Assembly (NCBI GenBank): GCA_948441255.1
Contig: CAOJPS010000004.1
Location: 1-41,713, forward strand
From: an uncultured Eubacteriaceae bacterium
Lineage (GTDB): Bacteria; Bacillota; Clostridia; Lachnospirales; CAG-274
Reading direction: 5' to 3'
DNA: 41,713 bases
Below are positions 33,470 through 41,266 of the stretch, piece after piece. How positions within the stretch are numbered: position 1 is the first letter of the stretch; each line of letters begins with the position of its first letter. Both the position numbers and the translations under genes were made by a program. A model generated the notes under the pieces. It searched no databases and was not told the DNA's origin. It worked only from the letters and a program-made list of their open reading frames with translations.

Positions 33470-34156
33470 ATGTCTTTGTACAATATTAAAACAGGAAACA
33501 GAGTTGAGATTTCATTTGTTCTTGAAGATGGCAGAGATATTAGATATACAAGTTTGGTTGAAGAAAATTATGAAGATGGAAAGCTGCTTCTTTATATACC
33601 TATGGTGTATGGAAAAATTATTAAACTTCCTGTTGATGAGGAATATATATTTACTTTTATTACTGAAGCGGGTATTATTAAATGCGATGCTGTTATAAAA
33701 GAATATGTTTATATTAATGATTTTAATTTTATGATTATTCAGATTAATTCTGAGATTGAGAGAATTCAAAGACGTGAGTTTTTTAGATTTGATTGTGTTT
33801 TGCCTCTTAAATTTATATTGTTTTCAGAAGATGATTCTAATGATGAGGAGAATTGCTTTTTAGAAGGGTCGGTTAAAGATATTAGTGAGGGCGGCATTCG
33901 TTTTTTGTCTAATGAGGATATTGAAGTTGGGGAAAAAATTAAGTTTTTTATAACGCTTAATTATGAGTGTGCCATAGTTAAAGGTGTGATTTTACATAAG
34001 CAGGAGTATCCTAAATCTAATTTTAAATTTCAATACAGAACTCAATTTTTTGATTTAGATGCGGAAGAAAAAGATAAAATTCTTAAATATATATTTTTTG
34101 AACAAAGATTTAAAGCGAGAATGGATAGAGAATCAATTGACGCAGAAGACGATTAA
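33470..34156 (+). CDS. YcgR-like PilZ domain protein (c-di-GMP receptor)
   Basis: A 228-residue protein with an N-terminal YcgR-like beta domain (about residues 1-98) and a C-terminal PilZ domain. The c-di-GMP motifs are visible: RREFFR at about 102-107 and DISEGGIRF near 140. YcgR/MotI-type proteins brake motility when c-di-GMP is high, and the position after flhG fits such a role. The ATG at 33470 is only two bases from AGGAGG, so the in-frame TTG at 33476 may be the real start. Confidence 0.88.
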   Translation: MSLYNIKTGNRVEISFVLEDGRDIRYTSLVEENYEDGKLLLYIPMVYGKIIKLPVDEEYIFTFITEAGIIKCDAVIKEYVYINDFNFMIIQINSEIERIQRREFFRFDCVLPLKFILFSEDDSNDEENCFLEGSVKDISEGGIRFLSNEDIEVGEKIKFFITLNYECAIVKGVILHKQEYPKSNFKFQYRTQFFDLDAEEKDKILKYIFFEQRFKARMDRESIDAEDD

Positions 34157-34220
34157 TTTTGTTTTTTGTTAAACAGATACTTAAATTTCAGCTATTTTTG
34201 TGTAATGGGAGTTGTGATAA

Positions 34221-34715
34221 ATGAATTCCTTTAGTAAAATGATTGTTGTGGGTATGGCAGATTTGAATGTGACAAGGTGTCCCGGTGTGCTTACTACGCT
34301 TGGTCTTGGGTCGTGTGTTGGTATAGCGTTATATGACCCTATTAATAAAATAGCGGGGCTTGCTCACGCTATGCTGCCTGATAGTACACAGATTAAAAAT
34401 AATTCTAATGTTGCTAAGTTTGCTGATTCTGCTACTAAAAAGCTTATTATTGATATGTGTCTTATTGGCGCTAAAAAGGATTTTCTTAAAGCTAAAATTG
34501 CTGGCGGAGCCCAGATGTTTGCTTTTGACTCAACTAACGAAAGTATGAGAATTGGTGACAGAAATGTTGAAGCGGCATATAGAATTCTGCGTACATACGG
34601 TATTCCTGTTATAGCGAATCATACGGGTTCTAATTATGGAAGAACCATAGAGCTTTATTCTGACGATGGAAGGCTTGTTGTTAAAACTATCGGGCACGGA
34701 ACTTATGTTATATAA
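34221..34715 (+). CDS. cheD: Chemoreceptor glutamine deamidase CheD
   Basis: CheD deamidates chemoreceptor glutamines. T26, C32 (GLGSCVG) and H49 (LAHAML) match the Thr-Cys-His catalytic set of the Thermotoga enzyme with identical spacing. KIAGGAQMF and GRTIELYSDDGRLVVK are also typical. In related operons cheD follows cheB, cheA, cheW and cheC; here it follows the PilZ gene across a 64-base gap with none of those present. Length is normal at 164 residues. Confidence 0.94.
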   Translation: MNSFSKMIVVGMADLNVTRCPGVLTTLGLGSCVGIALYDPINKIAGLAHAMLPDSTQIKNNSNVAKFADSATKKLIIDMCLIGAKKDFLKAKIAGGAQMFAFDSTNESMRIGDRNVEAAYRILRTYGIPVIANHTGSNYGRTIELYSDDGRLVVKTIGHGTYVI

Positions 34716-34729
34716 GGCGGTGGAAAATT

Positions 34730-34999
34730 ATGATTGAAAAGTTACATATTTATATTGCTATTATTGCGGCTTTGATTGTTAATGTTTGTTGTATTGTCAC
34801 GTCAAATTCTTTATATACTACTATTTTGTATATTATAGCCGCTATTGTTGTATTCTTTTTTATAGGAATATTTGTAAGAAATTTTATTATTAAAAATTTC
34901 TATCCCGAAAGTGAGGAAAATGTTTCTGAAAACGAGGGTGAAACGGAAGAGGCGGAAGGTATTGAGGTTTCTGCCGAAGATGAGGAACAATTGATTTAA
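34730..34999 (+). CDS. Small membrane protein of the flagellar operon
   Basis: An 89-residue protein that I cannot assign to a named family. Two hydrophobic helices (about residues 5-25 and 29-52) form a hairpin, followed by an acidic tail with EENVSENEGETEEAEG. It lies between cheD and the sigma-28 gene with short spacings and a weak RBS (GGCGGTGG). The context suggests a flagellum- or chemotaxis-linked membrane role; nothing more can be said. Confidence 0.7.
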   Translation: MIEKLHIYIAIIAALIVNVCCIVTSNSLYTTILYIIAAIVVFFFIGIFVRNFIIKNFYPESEENVSENEGETEEAEGIEVSAEDEEQLI

Positions 35000-35025
35000 A
35001 AATTTTTTGAATGGGAGAGGCGCTA

Positions 35026-35790
35026 ATGGCTGAGAATTTAGAAAATTTATGGCAAGCATATCGAATCTCAAAAGAGCCTTCAATTAAAGAAAAGCTTATA
35101 TTGGAGTATGCTTCTCTTGTTAAACTTGTTGCGGGCAGGATAAGTATTCATATCGGTCAGTATGTGGAATATGAAGACCTTATTAGCTATGGTATATTTG
35201 GGCTGATTGACGCTATTGATAAATTTGATTCTGGTAAAGGCGTTAAATTTGAAACTTACGCTTCTTTGAGAATCAGAGGTGAGATTATTGACAATATAAG
35301 AAGACTTGACTGGGTTCCAAGAACCCTGCGTCAAAAAAGCAAGCAGCTTGATAAAGTTTACACATCTTTGGAAGCAGAAATTGGCAGAACTCCTACCTAT
35401 GAGGAAATTGCTGAAAAAATGGATATTTCTGTTGACGAGGTTAAAGATGTTATGCAGAAGTCAGCAGCGTCTTCTTTGGTGTCCCTTGACGATTATGTTG
35501 ATTCGAATAAAGACGTTACTATCGCGGACGTTGTTGAAACAAAGACCGATTCACCTGATTTAAGCTATGAAAAAAAAGAAATTAAAAATATACTTATTGA
35601 CGCTATTAATCAACTTACTGAAAAAGAGAAAAAAGTTGTTACGTTATATTATTTTGAGGAACTTACTCTTAAAGAGATAAGTAAAATTATGAGTGTTTCG
35701 GAATCAAGAGTTTCTCAAATACATTCAAAGGCCGTTATTAAACTTCAAAGCAAGCTTGGAAAATATAAATCTATTTTGTTTTTGAATTAA
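35026..35790 (+). CDS. fliA: Flagellar sigma-28 factor (FliA/SigD type)
   Basis: This sigma factor directs late flagellar and chemotaxis genes such as flagellin. The ATG at 35026 is chosen over that at 35011, because GGGAGAGG overlaps the latter. Region 2 contains YEDLISYGIFGLIDAIDKFD and FETYASLRIRGEIIDNIR, the FliA/WhiG pattern. Region 3 has LDWVPRTLRQKSKQLD and region 4 has LTLKEISKIMSVSESRVSQ as the helix-turn-helix. About 254 residues. No anti-sigma factor gene (flgM) is adjacent. Confidence 0.95.
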   Translation: MAENLENLWQAYRISKEPSIKEKLILEYASLVKLVAGRISIHIGQYVEYEDLISYGIFGLIDAIDKFDSGKGVKFETYASLRIRGEIIDNIRRLDWVPRTLRQKSKQLDKVYTSLEAEIGRTPTYEEIAEKMDISVDEVKDVMQKSAASSLVSLDDYVDSNKDVTIADVVETKTDSPDLSYEKKEIKNILIDAINQLTEKEKKVVTLYYFEELTLKEISKIMSVSESRVSQIHSKAVIKLQSKLGKYKSILFLN

Positions 35791-35808
35791 ATATGGGAGG
35801 GATTCTTT

Positions 35809-37203
35809 ATGGATGAAAATGTGTCAAGAAATGAAAGTATTGATTTGGATATTGCGGAAGATAAAATGAGTGCGTCTATAGTTTTTAGCGAACCTGTTAA
35901 TGATGGAAAACTTCTTTCCAAAGCTGATATTATAAGAACTTTGAATGGTTATGGAATAAGATATGGTATAGATGAAGATTTTATTGAGAAACTTATTGAT
36001 AATAAGGAATATGGTATATGGTATGAAATTGCTAAAGGTGACGAGCCTAAAAAAGGTGTGGATGGATATATTGAGTATTTTTTTACAACAGATAAGAAAA
36101 GTTTGCAGCCAAAGGAATTGGAAGATGGTTCCGTTGACTACAGAAATCTGAATTTGTTTGAAACTGCTGTTGAAAATCAGACTCTTGCTATTGCTCATCT
36201 TGCTATTCCTGGAAATGATGGTATGAATGTTCTCGCGAAGAGTATTCCTGCTGAAAAAGTAAAAAAGGCGCCGGCTCTTCCTAGAGGAAAAAATACGAAA
36301 ATTCTTGAAGACGGAGTTACGCTTATTTCAGAGATAAGCGGAAGGATTTTTTATATGGACGGTAGGGTGAGTGTGTTTCCTATTCTTGAAATTACTGGAG
36401 ATGTTGATAACTCTACTGGAAATGTTGAATTTTTGGGGACTATTGTTGTTAAAGGTTCCGTTTTATCAGGGTTTACCGTTAGTGCTGGCGCTGATGTTGA
36501 GATTGAGGGTCCTGTTGAGGGCGCTATAATTAGGGCTAAAGGAAATATAATGCTTATGAAAGGCGTTCAAGGCGGGGGTAAGGCCGTTATTGAGGCAGCA
36601 GGGGATATTAACGCTAATTTTATTGAAAGCAGCAGTATTTCGGCTGGCGGCAATATAACAGCTAACTCTATTATGCACAGTAATGTACATTGCGGAGGTA
36701 TTTTGAAACTTGTAGGAAAAAGAGGTCTTTTTGTTGGCGGAAAGGCTATTGTTGGAAATAGAATTGACGCTAAAGTTATTGGCTCTAATATGGCTACTGT
36801 TACGGAACTAGAGGTTGGTGTTGACCCTGTTTTGCTTGAGGAATATAAACAGGCTGTCGCTGATATTGAAAAATATAACGAACAGTTTAAGTCTAACGAG
36901 AAGGTTATTAATGTACTTCAGAGAGCAGACCCTTCAAAACTTACCGATGATAAGAAAAAGATGCTTATAGATGCTATAAGGTCTAAAATTATACTTAAAT
37001 CTAAAATCAACGAAAGTCAAAAAAGAGTTGAGGTTATTTTCCCGAAACTTAAACAGAAAAATGGCAGAGTTTCTGCCAGCAATATTGTTTATTCGGGTGT
37101 TAAGATTACTATTAATGACGCTGTTATGTATGTGAGAGATGATATACAGCATTGTTCTTTATTTAACAATAAGGGCAAGGTTTCTATCGGCGCGCTGGTT
37201 TAA
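35809..37203 (+). CDS. FapA-like DUF342 protein
   Basis: A 464-residue DUF342 (flagellar assembly protein A-like) protein. An N-terminal region of about 160 residues precedes a central right-handed beta-helix-like stretch (about 185-330) rich in Gly, Val and Ile, with turns such as GNVEFLGTIVVKGSVLSG and GGNITANSIMHSN. A C-terminal helical part (about 340-400) follows. Such genes commonly follow the flagellar sigma factor in Clostridia. The function is unclear; polymer-like or bactofilin-like scaffolding has been suggested from the fold only. Confidence 0.85.
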   Translation: MDENVSRNESIDLDIAEDKMSASIVFSEPVNDGKLLSKADIIRTLNGYGIRYGIDEDFIEKLIDNKEYGIWYEIAKGDEPKKGVDGYIEYFFTTDKKSLQPKELEDGSVDYRNLNLFETAVENQTLAIAHLAIPGNDGMNVLAKSIPAEKVKKAPALPRGKNTKILEDGVTLISEISGRIFYMDGRVSVFPILEITGDVDNSTGNVEFLGTIVVKGSVLSGFTVSAGADVEIEGPVEGAIIRAKGNIMLMKGVQGGGKAVIEAAGDINANFIESSSISAGGNITANSIMHSNVHCGGILKLVGKRGLFVGGKAIVGNRIDAKVIGSNMATVTELEVGVDPVLLEEYKQAVADIEKYNEQFKSNEKVINVLQRADPSKLTDDKKKMLIDAIRSKIILKSKINESQKRVEVIFPKLKQKNGRVSASNIVYSGVKITINDAVMYVRDDIQHCSLFNNKGKVSIGALV

Positions 37204-37256
37204 TTTCTGAAAGATTTTTTAATACGTAGTTTTCTTATTTTAAGAAGGTGATTTTT

Positions 37257-37562
37257 ATGGCTATTCAACCTATTGATTTACAACTTATGATGAACAGAAC
37301 CACAGAAGTAAATAATCCGGCTAATCATCAAAATCAGAGATATGACGCTCAGCAACAGGCGTTTAACTATGAATTCCAGCAGCAGGTTGAACGAAGCGCC
37401 AATCAAATAAATCAAACAAATAAGTCGGAAGAAAATAATATTAAAGACGGTCAAGGCGGAAATAAGGGTCAGTATAAGGGAAAAAAGAAAGGTCAGAAAA
37501 AAAATGAGGAAAAAAACGTTAAAAAGAATAAAAGTTCAAGTCTTTTTGACGTTAGTATATGA
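37257..37562 (+). CDS. Small basic flagellar-operon protein of unknown function
   Basis: The ATG at 37257 follows AAGAAGGTG and replaces the earlier GTG at 37248. The product is about 101 residues. It starts MAIQPIDLQLMMNRTTEV, is Gln/Asn-rich in the middle (QQQAFNYEFQQQVER), and has a strongly Lys-rich tail. Proteins with a similar MAIxPIDLQ start occur after DUF342 in related operons, to my recollection. It is likely unstructured; no function can be given. Confidence 0.7.
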   Translation: MAIQPIDLQLMMNRTTEVNNPANHQNQRYDAQQQAFNYEFQQQVERSANQINQTNKSEENNIKDGQGGNKGQYKGKKKGQKKNEEKNVKKNKSSSLFDVSI

Positions 37563-37580
37563 TTTTTTGAGGAGATAAAA

Positions 37581-38051
37581 ATGTTATTCAATATTATATT
37601 GATATTATTGATTCTTATTGGAATAGGTCTGGTGATTTTTGCTGTTATAAGCAAGAAAAAAAATGATAATGGCACAGACAATTATTTTGAGGCAAACGCT
37701 TCTATTCAACTTGTTAAACAGGCTATTGATGACGCTGATAACGCTATTGAACAGCTCAATAAAATTTCCTCCGCTATTTTTGAGGAGTTTGAGGAAAAAT
37801 ATCAGGAACTTCTGTTTTTATATCAAATGATTGACGATATGAAAGAAAAGAGAGAAAAGGTTGATTTTAGAGCTGATTCACAAGAAAATTATAAAATGGA
37901 TGATAAATCTAAAAATACTTTTAATAATCCTAATTATGAAAAAATTAAAGCTATGCGGAATCAAGGCCTTTCTGTTTCTGAAATATCTAAAGCTCTTAAT
38001 ATGGGGCAAGGAGAGGTTAAACTTATTTTGGAACTTGGAAAGGCAAGGTGA
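37581..38051 (+). CDS. DUF6115-like membrane-anchored protein
   Basis: A 156-residue protein with one N-terminal membrane helix (about 3-23). A helical, probably coiled segment (about 40-90) follows. The C-terminus has an HTH-like stretch, AMRNQGLSVSEISKALNMGQGEVKLILEL, consistent with the DUF6115 family. Membrane anchor plus HTH-like end suggests signalling or scaffolding, but this is inference. It has GAGGAG upstream and ends nine bases before the next gene. Confidence 0.75.
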   Translation: MLFNIILILLILIGIGLVIFAVISKKKNDNGTDNYFEANASIQLVKQAIDDADNAIEQLNKISSAIFEEFEEKYQELLFLYQMIDDMKEKREKVDFRADSQENYKMDDKSKNTFNNPNYEKIKAMRNQGLSVSEISKALNMGQGEVKLILELGKAR

Positions 38052-38060
38052 ATTTGATTT

Positions 38061-38669
38061 ATGGATAAAAGAAGTTTTATTTTTGGGCTGGGAATAGGCA
38101 TTATTTTTTCTGTAATTATTATTTGGATTGTTTATGGGGTTTCGGATATTGGTTATTCGCAATTGACGGATGAGGAGATTGAGCAAAAAGCGAGAGAGTT
38201 TGGTATGGAATATGTTTCGGAAAGTGTTTTTGAAACAGCAACAGAAAACTCAAGCGAAACGGTTTCATATTATCCGCCGGCTCATTATGAGGCTGAAACG
38301 GCTGAAACAGCGGCGGCAATAGAGAATGATAATGAAAATATAACTGTATCTTATGATAATGTGCTTGAAACACAGAATGCTGCTGAAGCGGAAACGTCTG
38401 TTATTTTGGATAATAATTCTGAAAAGACTTCGGAAAATGTTGAAAATGAAATGGAAGATAATTTTATTGAGATTAAGATAAATTCGGGAAGCAACGCTAA
38501 AAAAGTGAGCCGTATTCTTGCGGAAAAAGGCATTATTGAAAACGCGGAGGAATATGAGAATTATTTAATTAACAATAAAAAAACAAAGAGTATAAAAACA
38601 GGCACTTTTAAAATTCCAGATGGAGTTGATTTTGAGGAACTGACTAATATTATTATTAGAAAACCTTGA
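38061..38669 (+). CDS. Membrane-anchored protein with MltG/YceG-like N-terminal domain
   Basis: A 202-residue protein with one membrane helix (about residues 6-27) and an acidic Thr/Glu/Ala-rich linker (about 40-135). The C-terminal 65 residues contain IKINSGSNAKKVSRILAEKG, KGIIENAEEYENYL and IKTGTFKIPDGVDFEELTNII. This resembles the LysM-like leading domain of the endolytic transglycosylase MltG. The catalytic YceG domain is absent, so enzymatic activity is unlikely. It is the last gene before the operon terminator. Confidence 0.75.
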   Translation: MDKRSFIFGLGIGIIFSVIIIWIVYGVSDIGYSQLTDEEIEQKAREFGMEYVSESVFETATENSSETVSYYPPAHYEAETAETAAAIENDNENITVSYDNVLETQNAAEAETSVILDNNSEKTSENVENEMEDNFIEIKINSGSNAKKVSRILAEKGIIENAEEYENYLINNKKTKSIKTGTFKIPDGVDFEELTNIIIRKP

Positions 38670-38707
38670 AGTTTTACCGCAATTTCTCTTTAAACTCATT
38701 TTGTAAT

Positions 38708-38744
38708 AAAAAAAGTCAGCAAGGTTTAATAGCTGACTTTTTTT
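38708..38744. terminator. Strong bidirectional terminator at the end of the flagellar operon
   Basis: A perfect 13-bp stem (AAAAAAAGTCAGC at 38708-38720 with GCTGACTTTTTTT at 38732-38744) encloses an 11-base loop. T runs occur on both strands. It lies 38 bases after the last plus-strand stop and also faces the converging minus-strand gene. Confidence 0.9.
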
Positions 38745-38746
38745 AT

Positions 38747-38979
38747 TTTAACGTGAGTTCGATGAAAATTTATAACTAATGGAACCTTTTTCTATCGAAA
38801 CGGGAACGCTTTCCCGATAAAAAAGGTTCCAAACCTCCAAAAATGCTCTTGAAGCGTTAAAAACCTTGAGGCTCTGCCTCAAACTTCGCTCGCTTTTTGA
38901 AAAAAGCGAGGCAAAAACTTTTGTGCGAAACTACGTTTCGCTGAGTTTCACTGTAATTTTTCGTCGAACTCACGTTAAA
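38747..38979. repeat. MITE-like element with 16-bp perfect terminal inverted repeats
   Basis: TTTAACGTGAGTTCGA (38747-38762) is repeated inverted at 38964-38979, and the pairing resumes after one mismatch. The inside holds a long hairpin (38780-38829, GGAACCTTTTT...AAAAAGGTTCC). It also holds the core (38859-38940) shared in inverted orientation with 2640-2723. The element fills the gap between the operon terminator and the stop codon of the minus-strand gene. No coding capacity. Confidence 0.8.
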
Positions 38980-38982
38980 TAT

Positions 38983-39969
38983 CTATTTTTTTATAGCTAA
39001 AGTTATCGTTTTAGTAACGCTGTTAAATACGGTATCTGTGTCAAAAGCCTCACTTAGCGCACTAAGCGGAATAAAAGTTTTGCCATTATATATTTCAGCG
39101 GGTATATCAAGAGTATAAATTTTATCATTTATATTATATTGAGTTTTGCCGATTACAAATTTAACAGTATTATCGCCTTTCTTTACGTAAGCCGCTCTTT
39201 CGCTGCTGTCCCATTTTACTATTGTACAGCCTATAAGCTCCGTTATATTCCTTAAAGGTACAAGAAGTTTGTTGTTTTTATTTACCGCGCCAAATTTAAC
39301 AGCGTTTTTTTGTATTATTGTGCTGTTATTTTTTTCCGCGTTTTCAAGAATTATTCTTTCATTGTCCATTTGAGAATTTATAAAAGACGTTATAGAAGAT
39401 GTATCAATTACAGATTCCATTATATTAACAACTTTTGTTTCTTTATCTTCGTATGGAACATCATAATCGATAGGAGAATCTTTAGAGTCGGGCTGAATCA
39501 TTACAACGTCATTATCTGAAACAGCAACCGCGTTAAAATTTTTGTCTATTATAATGGAGTAAGGGTTTCCATTACTTAGCTGAAACTGAGTTAAATTCTT
39601 ATTAAGCCATTTACTTGATTCCCAACTTGGACCTGTTTCTGTAATATAATTTGAAATATAATTTACAATTTTACCATTATTGATTATAGGATAATAAAAA
39701 ATATATATATTTTCTTTATCGGCTCCCCCTTCCTGATATTCCATAGAAAAAGGAGTTCCTATTGATGAACCGCTTTCAAAGCCCATCCTTATAAGGAAAT
39801 CATAAGAATTGGGATTATCAGAAACTTGTTCTTTAAAAATTTTAATCGCTTCTGAATTGTCAATAGTTTTAACTAATATCTCATTTTCCGCACTTTCAGC
39901 AAATAAAGATGTGGAATATCCTATTGTAAATATAACGGCAAAAAATAAAAAACAAAAAATTTTTTTCAT
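38983..39969 (-). CDS. Secreted protein with copper amine oxidase N-terminal-like (stalk) domain, copy 1
   Basis: A 328-residue protein with a signal peptide (MKKIFCFLFFAVIF, likely cut after LFAE). About 200 residues of unrecognised sequence follow, then a C-terminal PF07833-type domain: LLVPLRNITELIGC, WDSSERAAYVKKGDNTVKF, GKTFIPLSALSEAFD. This domain is common in exported Firmicutes proteins and is usually structural or cell-wall related, not an oxidase. It is a tandem paralogue of the gene at 40235-41179, with alignable N- and C-terminal parts. RBS GGTGGTG precedes the start. The function of the middle region is unknown. Confidence 0.8.
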   Translation of the reverse strand: MKKIFCFLFFAVIFTIGYSTSLFAESAENEILVKTIDNSEAIKIFKEQVSDNPNSYDFLIRMGFESGSSIGTPFSMEYQEGGADKENIYIFYYPIINNGKIVNYISNYITETGPSWESSKWLNKNLTQFQLSNGNPYSIIIDKNFNAVAVSDNDVVMIQPDSKDSPIDYDVPYEDKETKVVNIMESVIDTSSITSFINSQMDNERIILENAEKNNSTIIQKNAVKFGAVNKNNKLLVPLRNITELIGCTIVKWDSSERAAYVKKGDNTVKFVIGKTQYNINDKIYTLDIPAEIYNGKTFIPLSALSEAFDTDTVFNSVTKTITLAIKK

Positions 39970-39996
39970 AGTTACACCACCTTTTTATATCATTTG

Positions 39997-40138
39997 ATAT
40001 AGTGAAAGAACTTAAAAAGAAGTAAAAAAATTTATTTTACTCAAAAGTCTGCGAAGTGCTTCACAATTCGCTTACTGACTTTTGCCGCAGGCGGACGTAA
40101 AATATTTTTTTACCGTTATTCAAGTTCTTTCACTATAT
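39997..40138. repeat. MITE-like element with 17-bp perfect terminal inverted repeats
   Basis: ATATAGTGAAAGAACTT (39997-40013) and its exact inverse (40122-40138) bound a 142-bp noncoding element. Inner AT-rich arms pair as well (40022-40040 with 40097-40113), and the centre has a GCGAA...TTCGC hairpin. It lies between the two secreted-protein genes and abuts the next element. Confidence 0.8.
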
Positions 40139-40239
40139 ATTAGACTTCTTTCGAAACTTCATATCTATACTAATATCGACCCAAGAAAATATTTTCTTAT
40201 TGAACTAACGTAATTTTATAGTTTCGAAAGAAGTCTAAT
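40139..40239. repeat. MITE-like element with 20-bp perfect terminal inverted repeats
   Basis: ATTAGACTTCTTTCGAAACT (40139-40158) recurs as its exact inverse at 40220-40239, giving a 101-bp element. Its right end includes the bases that form the stop codon of the minus-strand gene (40235-40237). The ends resemble insertion-sequence termini, but I cannot name a parent family. Confidence 0.8.
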
Positions 40240-41179
40240 AACTTAAAGTTATCATTTTAGTAGCGCTGTTATACGCAATATCAGCGTCAAAGGCTTCACT
40301 TACCGCACGAAGAGGAATAAAAGTTTTACCATTATATATTTCAGCTGGCACGTCAAGATTATAAACTTTATCATTTACACTATATTGAATTTTGCCGATT
40401 ACAAATTTAACAGTATTATCGCCTTTCTTTGCGTAAGCCGCTCTTTCGGCGCTGTCCCATTCTACCGTGCAGCCTATAAGTTCGGCTATATTTCTTAGAG
40501 GTATAAGGAGTCGGTCGTTTTTATTTATTACGCCAAGTTCATCGGCATTCCGCTGTGATATCGCACGTCTGCCTTTTTTTCGAGCGTTTTCAAAAATCGC
40601 TCTTTCGTCGTCTACTTCGGGAGTTAAAAAAGACTTATCAATATCAATAGGTTCCATTATATTAACAATCTTCGTTTCTTTACCCTCATATGGAGTATTA
40701 TAATCGATAAGATAACCAGGGTCAGAGCGAAGTATTATAACATCATTATCTGAAACAGCAAGCTCATTAATATTTTTGTCATGTATAATAGCGTAAGCGT
40801 TTCCGTTACTAAGCTGAGTTAAATCACTTTCATCGCTAAACCATTCAGATACTGCCCAGCCCGCAAATTCACCTTCCATAATTCTCTGCTCAACATAACT
40901 TACAATTTCACCATTCCTAATTATAGGAAAATAGAATAAATATAATGGATAGGGATCAGTACTTTGAAATTCTACGGAAAAGGGTGTTCCTATTGATGAA
41001 TCAGTACCAAAGCCATGTCTTACAAGCATATTATAATCATCAGGAAGTATTTCTTTAAAAATTTTAATTGCTTCTGTATTATCAATAGTTTTAATTAATA
41101 TTTCATTTCCTTCAGCAAATAAGTTTATAGGATATCCAAATGTAAATATTATAATAAATAATAAAAAAATTTTTTTCAA
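40235..41179 (-). CDS. Secreted protein with copper amine oxidase N-terminal-like (stalk) domain, copy 2
   Basis: A 314-residue paralogue of the gene at 38983-39969. The TTG start follows AGGAGG at eight bases. The signal peptide is MKKIFLLFIIIFTFGYPINLFAE. Shared blocks include KTIDNTEAIKIFKE, SIGTPFSVEF, LLIPLRNIAELIGC, DSAERAAYAKKGDNTVKFVI and GKTFIPLRAVSEAFD. The C-terminus is ITLSY, against ITLAIKK in the paralogue, because the stop lies in an adjoining palindromic element. A hairpin lies just before the RBS. The role is unknown, probably at the cell surface. Confidence 0.8.
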   Translation of the reverse strand: MKKIFLLFIIIFTFGYPINLFAEGNEILIKTIDNTEAIKIFKEILPDDYNMLVRHGFGTDSSIGTPFSVEFQSTDPYPLYLFYFPIIRNGEIVSYVEQRIMEGEFAGWAVSEWFSDESDLTQLSNGNAYAIIHDKNINELAVSDNDVIILRSDPGYLIDYNTPYEGKETKIVNIMEPIDIDKSFLTPEVDDERAIFENARKKGRRAISQRNADELGVINKNDRLLIPLRNIAELIGCTVEWDSAERAAYAKKGDNTVKFVIGKIQYSVNDKVYNLDVPAEIYNGKTFIPLRAVSEAFDADIAYNSATKMITLSY

Positions 41180-41193
41180 ATTTATTACCTCCT

Positions 41194-41250
41194 AAATAAA
41201 TAATTAAGGAAATAGAAATGTTAGATTTTCTATTTCCTAATTATTTATTT
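41194..41250 (-). promoter_or_regulatory. Long hairpin directly before the RBS of the secreted-protein gene
   Basis: About 24 bp (41194-41218 with 41227-41250) pair with a single bulge around an 8-base loop. On the minus strand AGGAGGT follows the stem immediately. It could be a terminator of the upstream gene, a stabilising leader structure, or a translation control element. No clean T run follows the stem. Confidence 0.6.
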
Positions 41251-41266
41251 TTATAAAAGTTGAGTA

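Noticed and set aside
38747-40239. Complete insertion sequences
   Set aside because: The elements are only 101-233 bp and have no transposase frame; they can only be non-autonomous.
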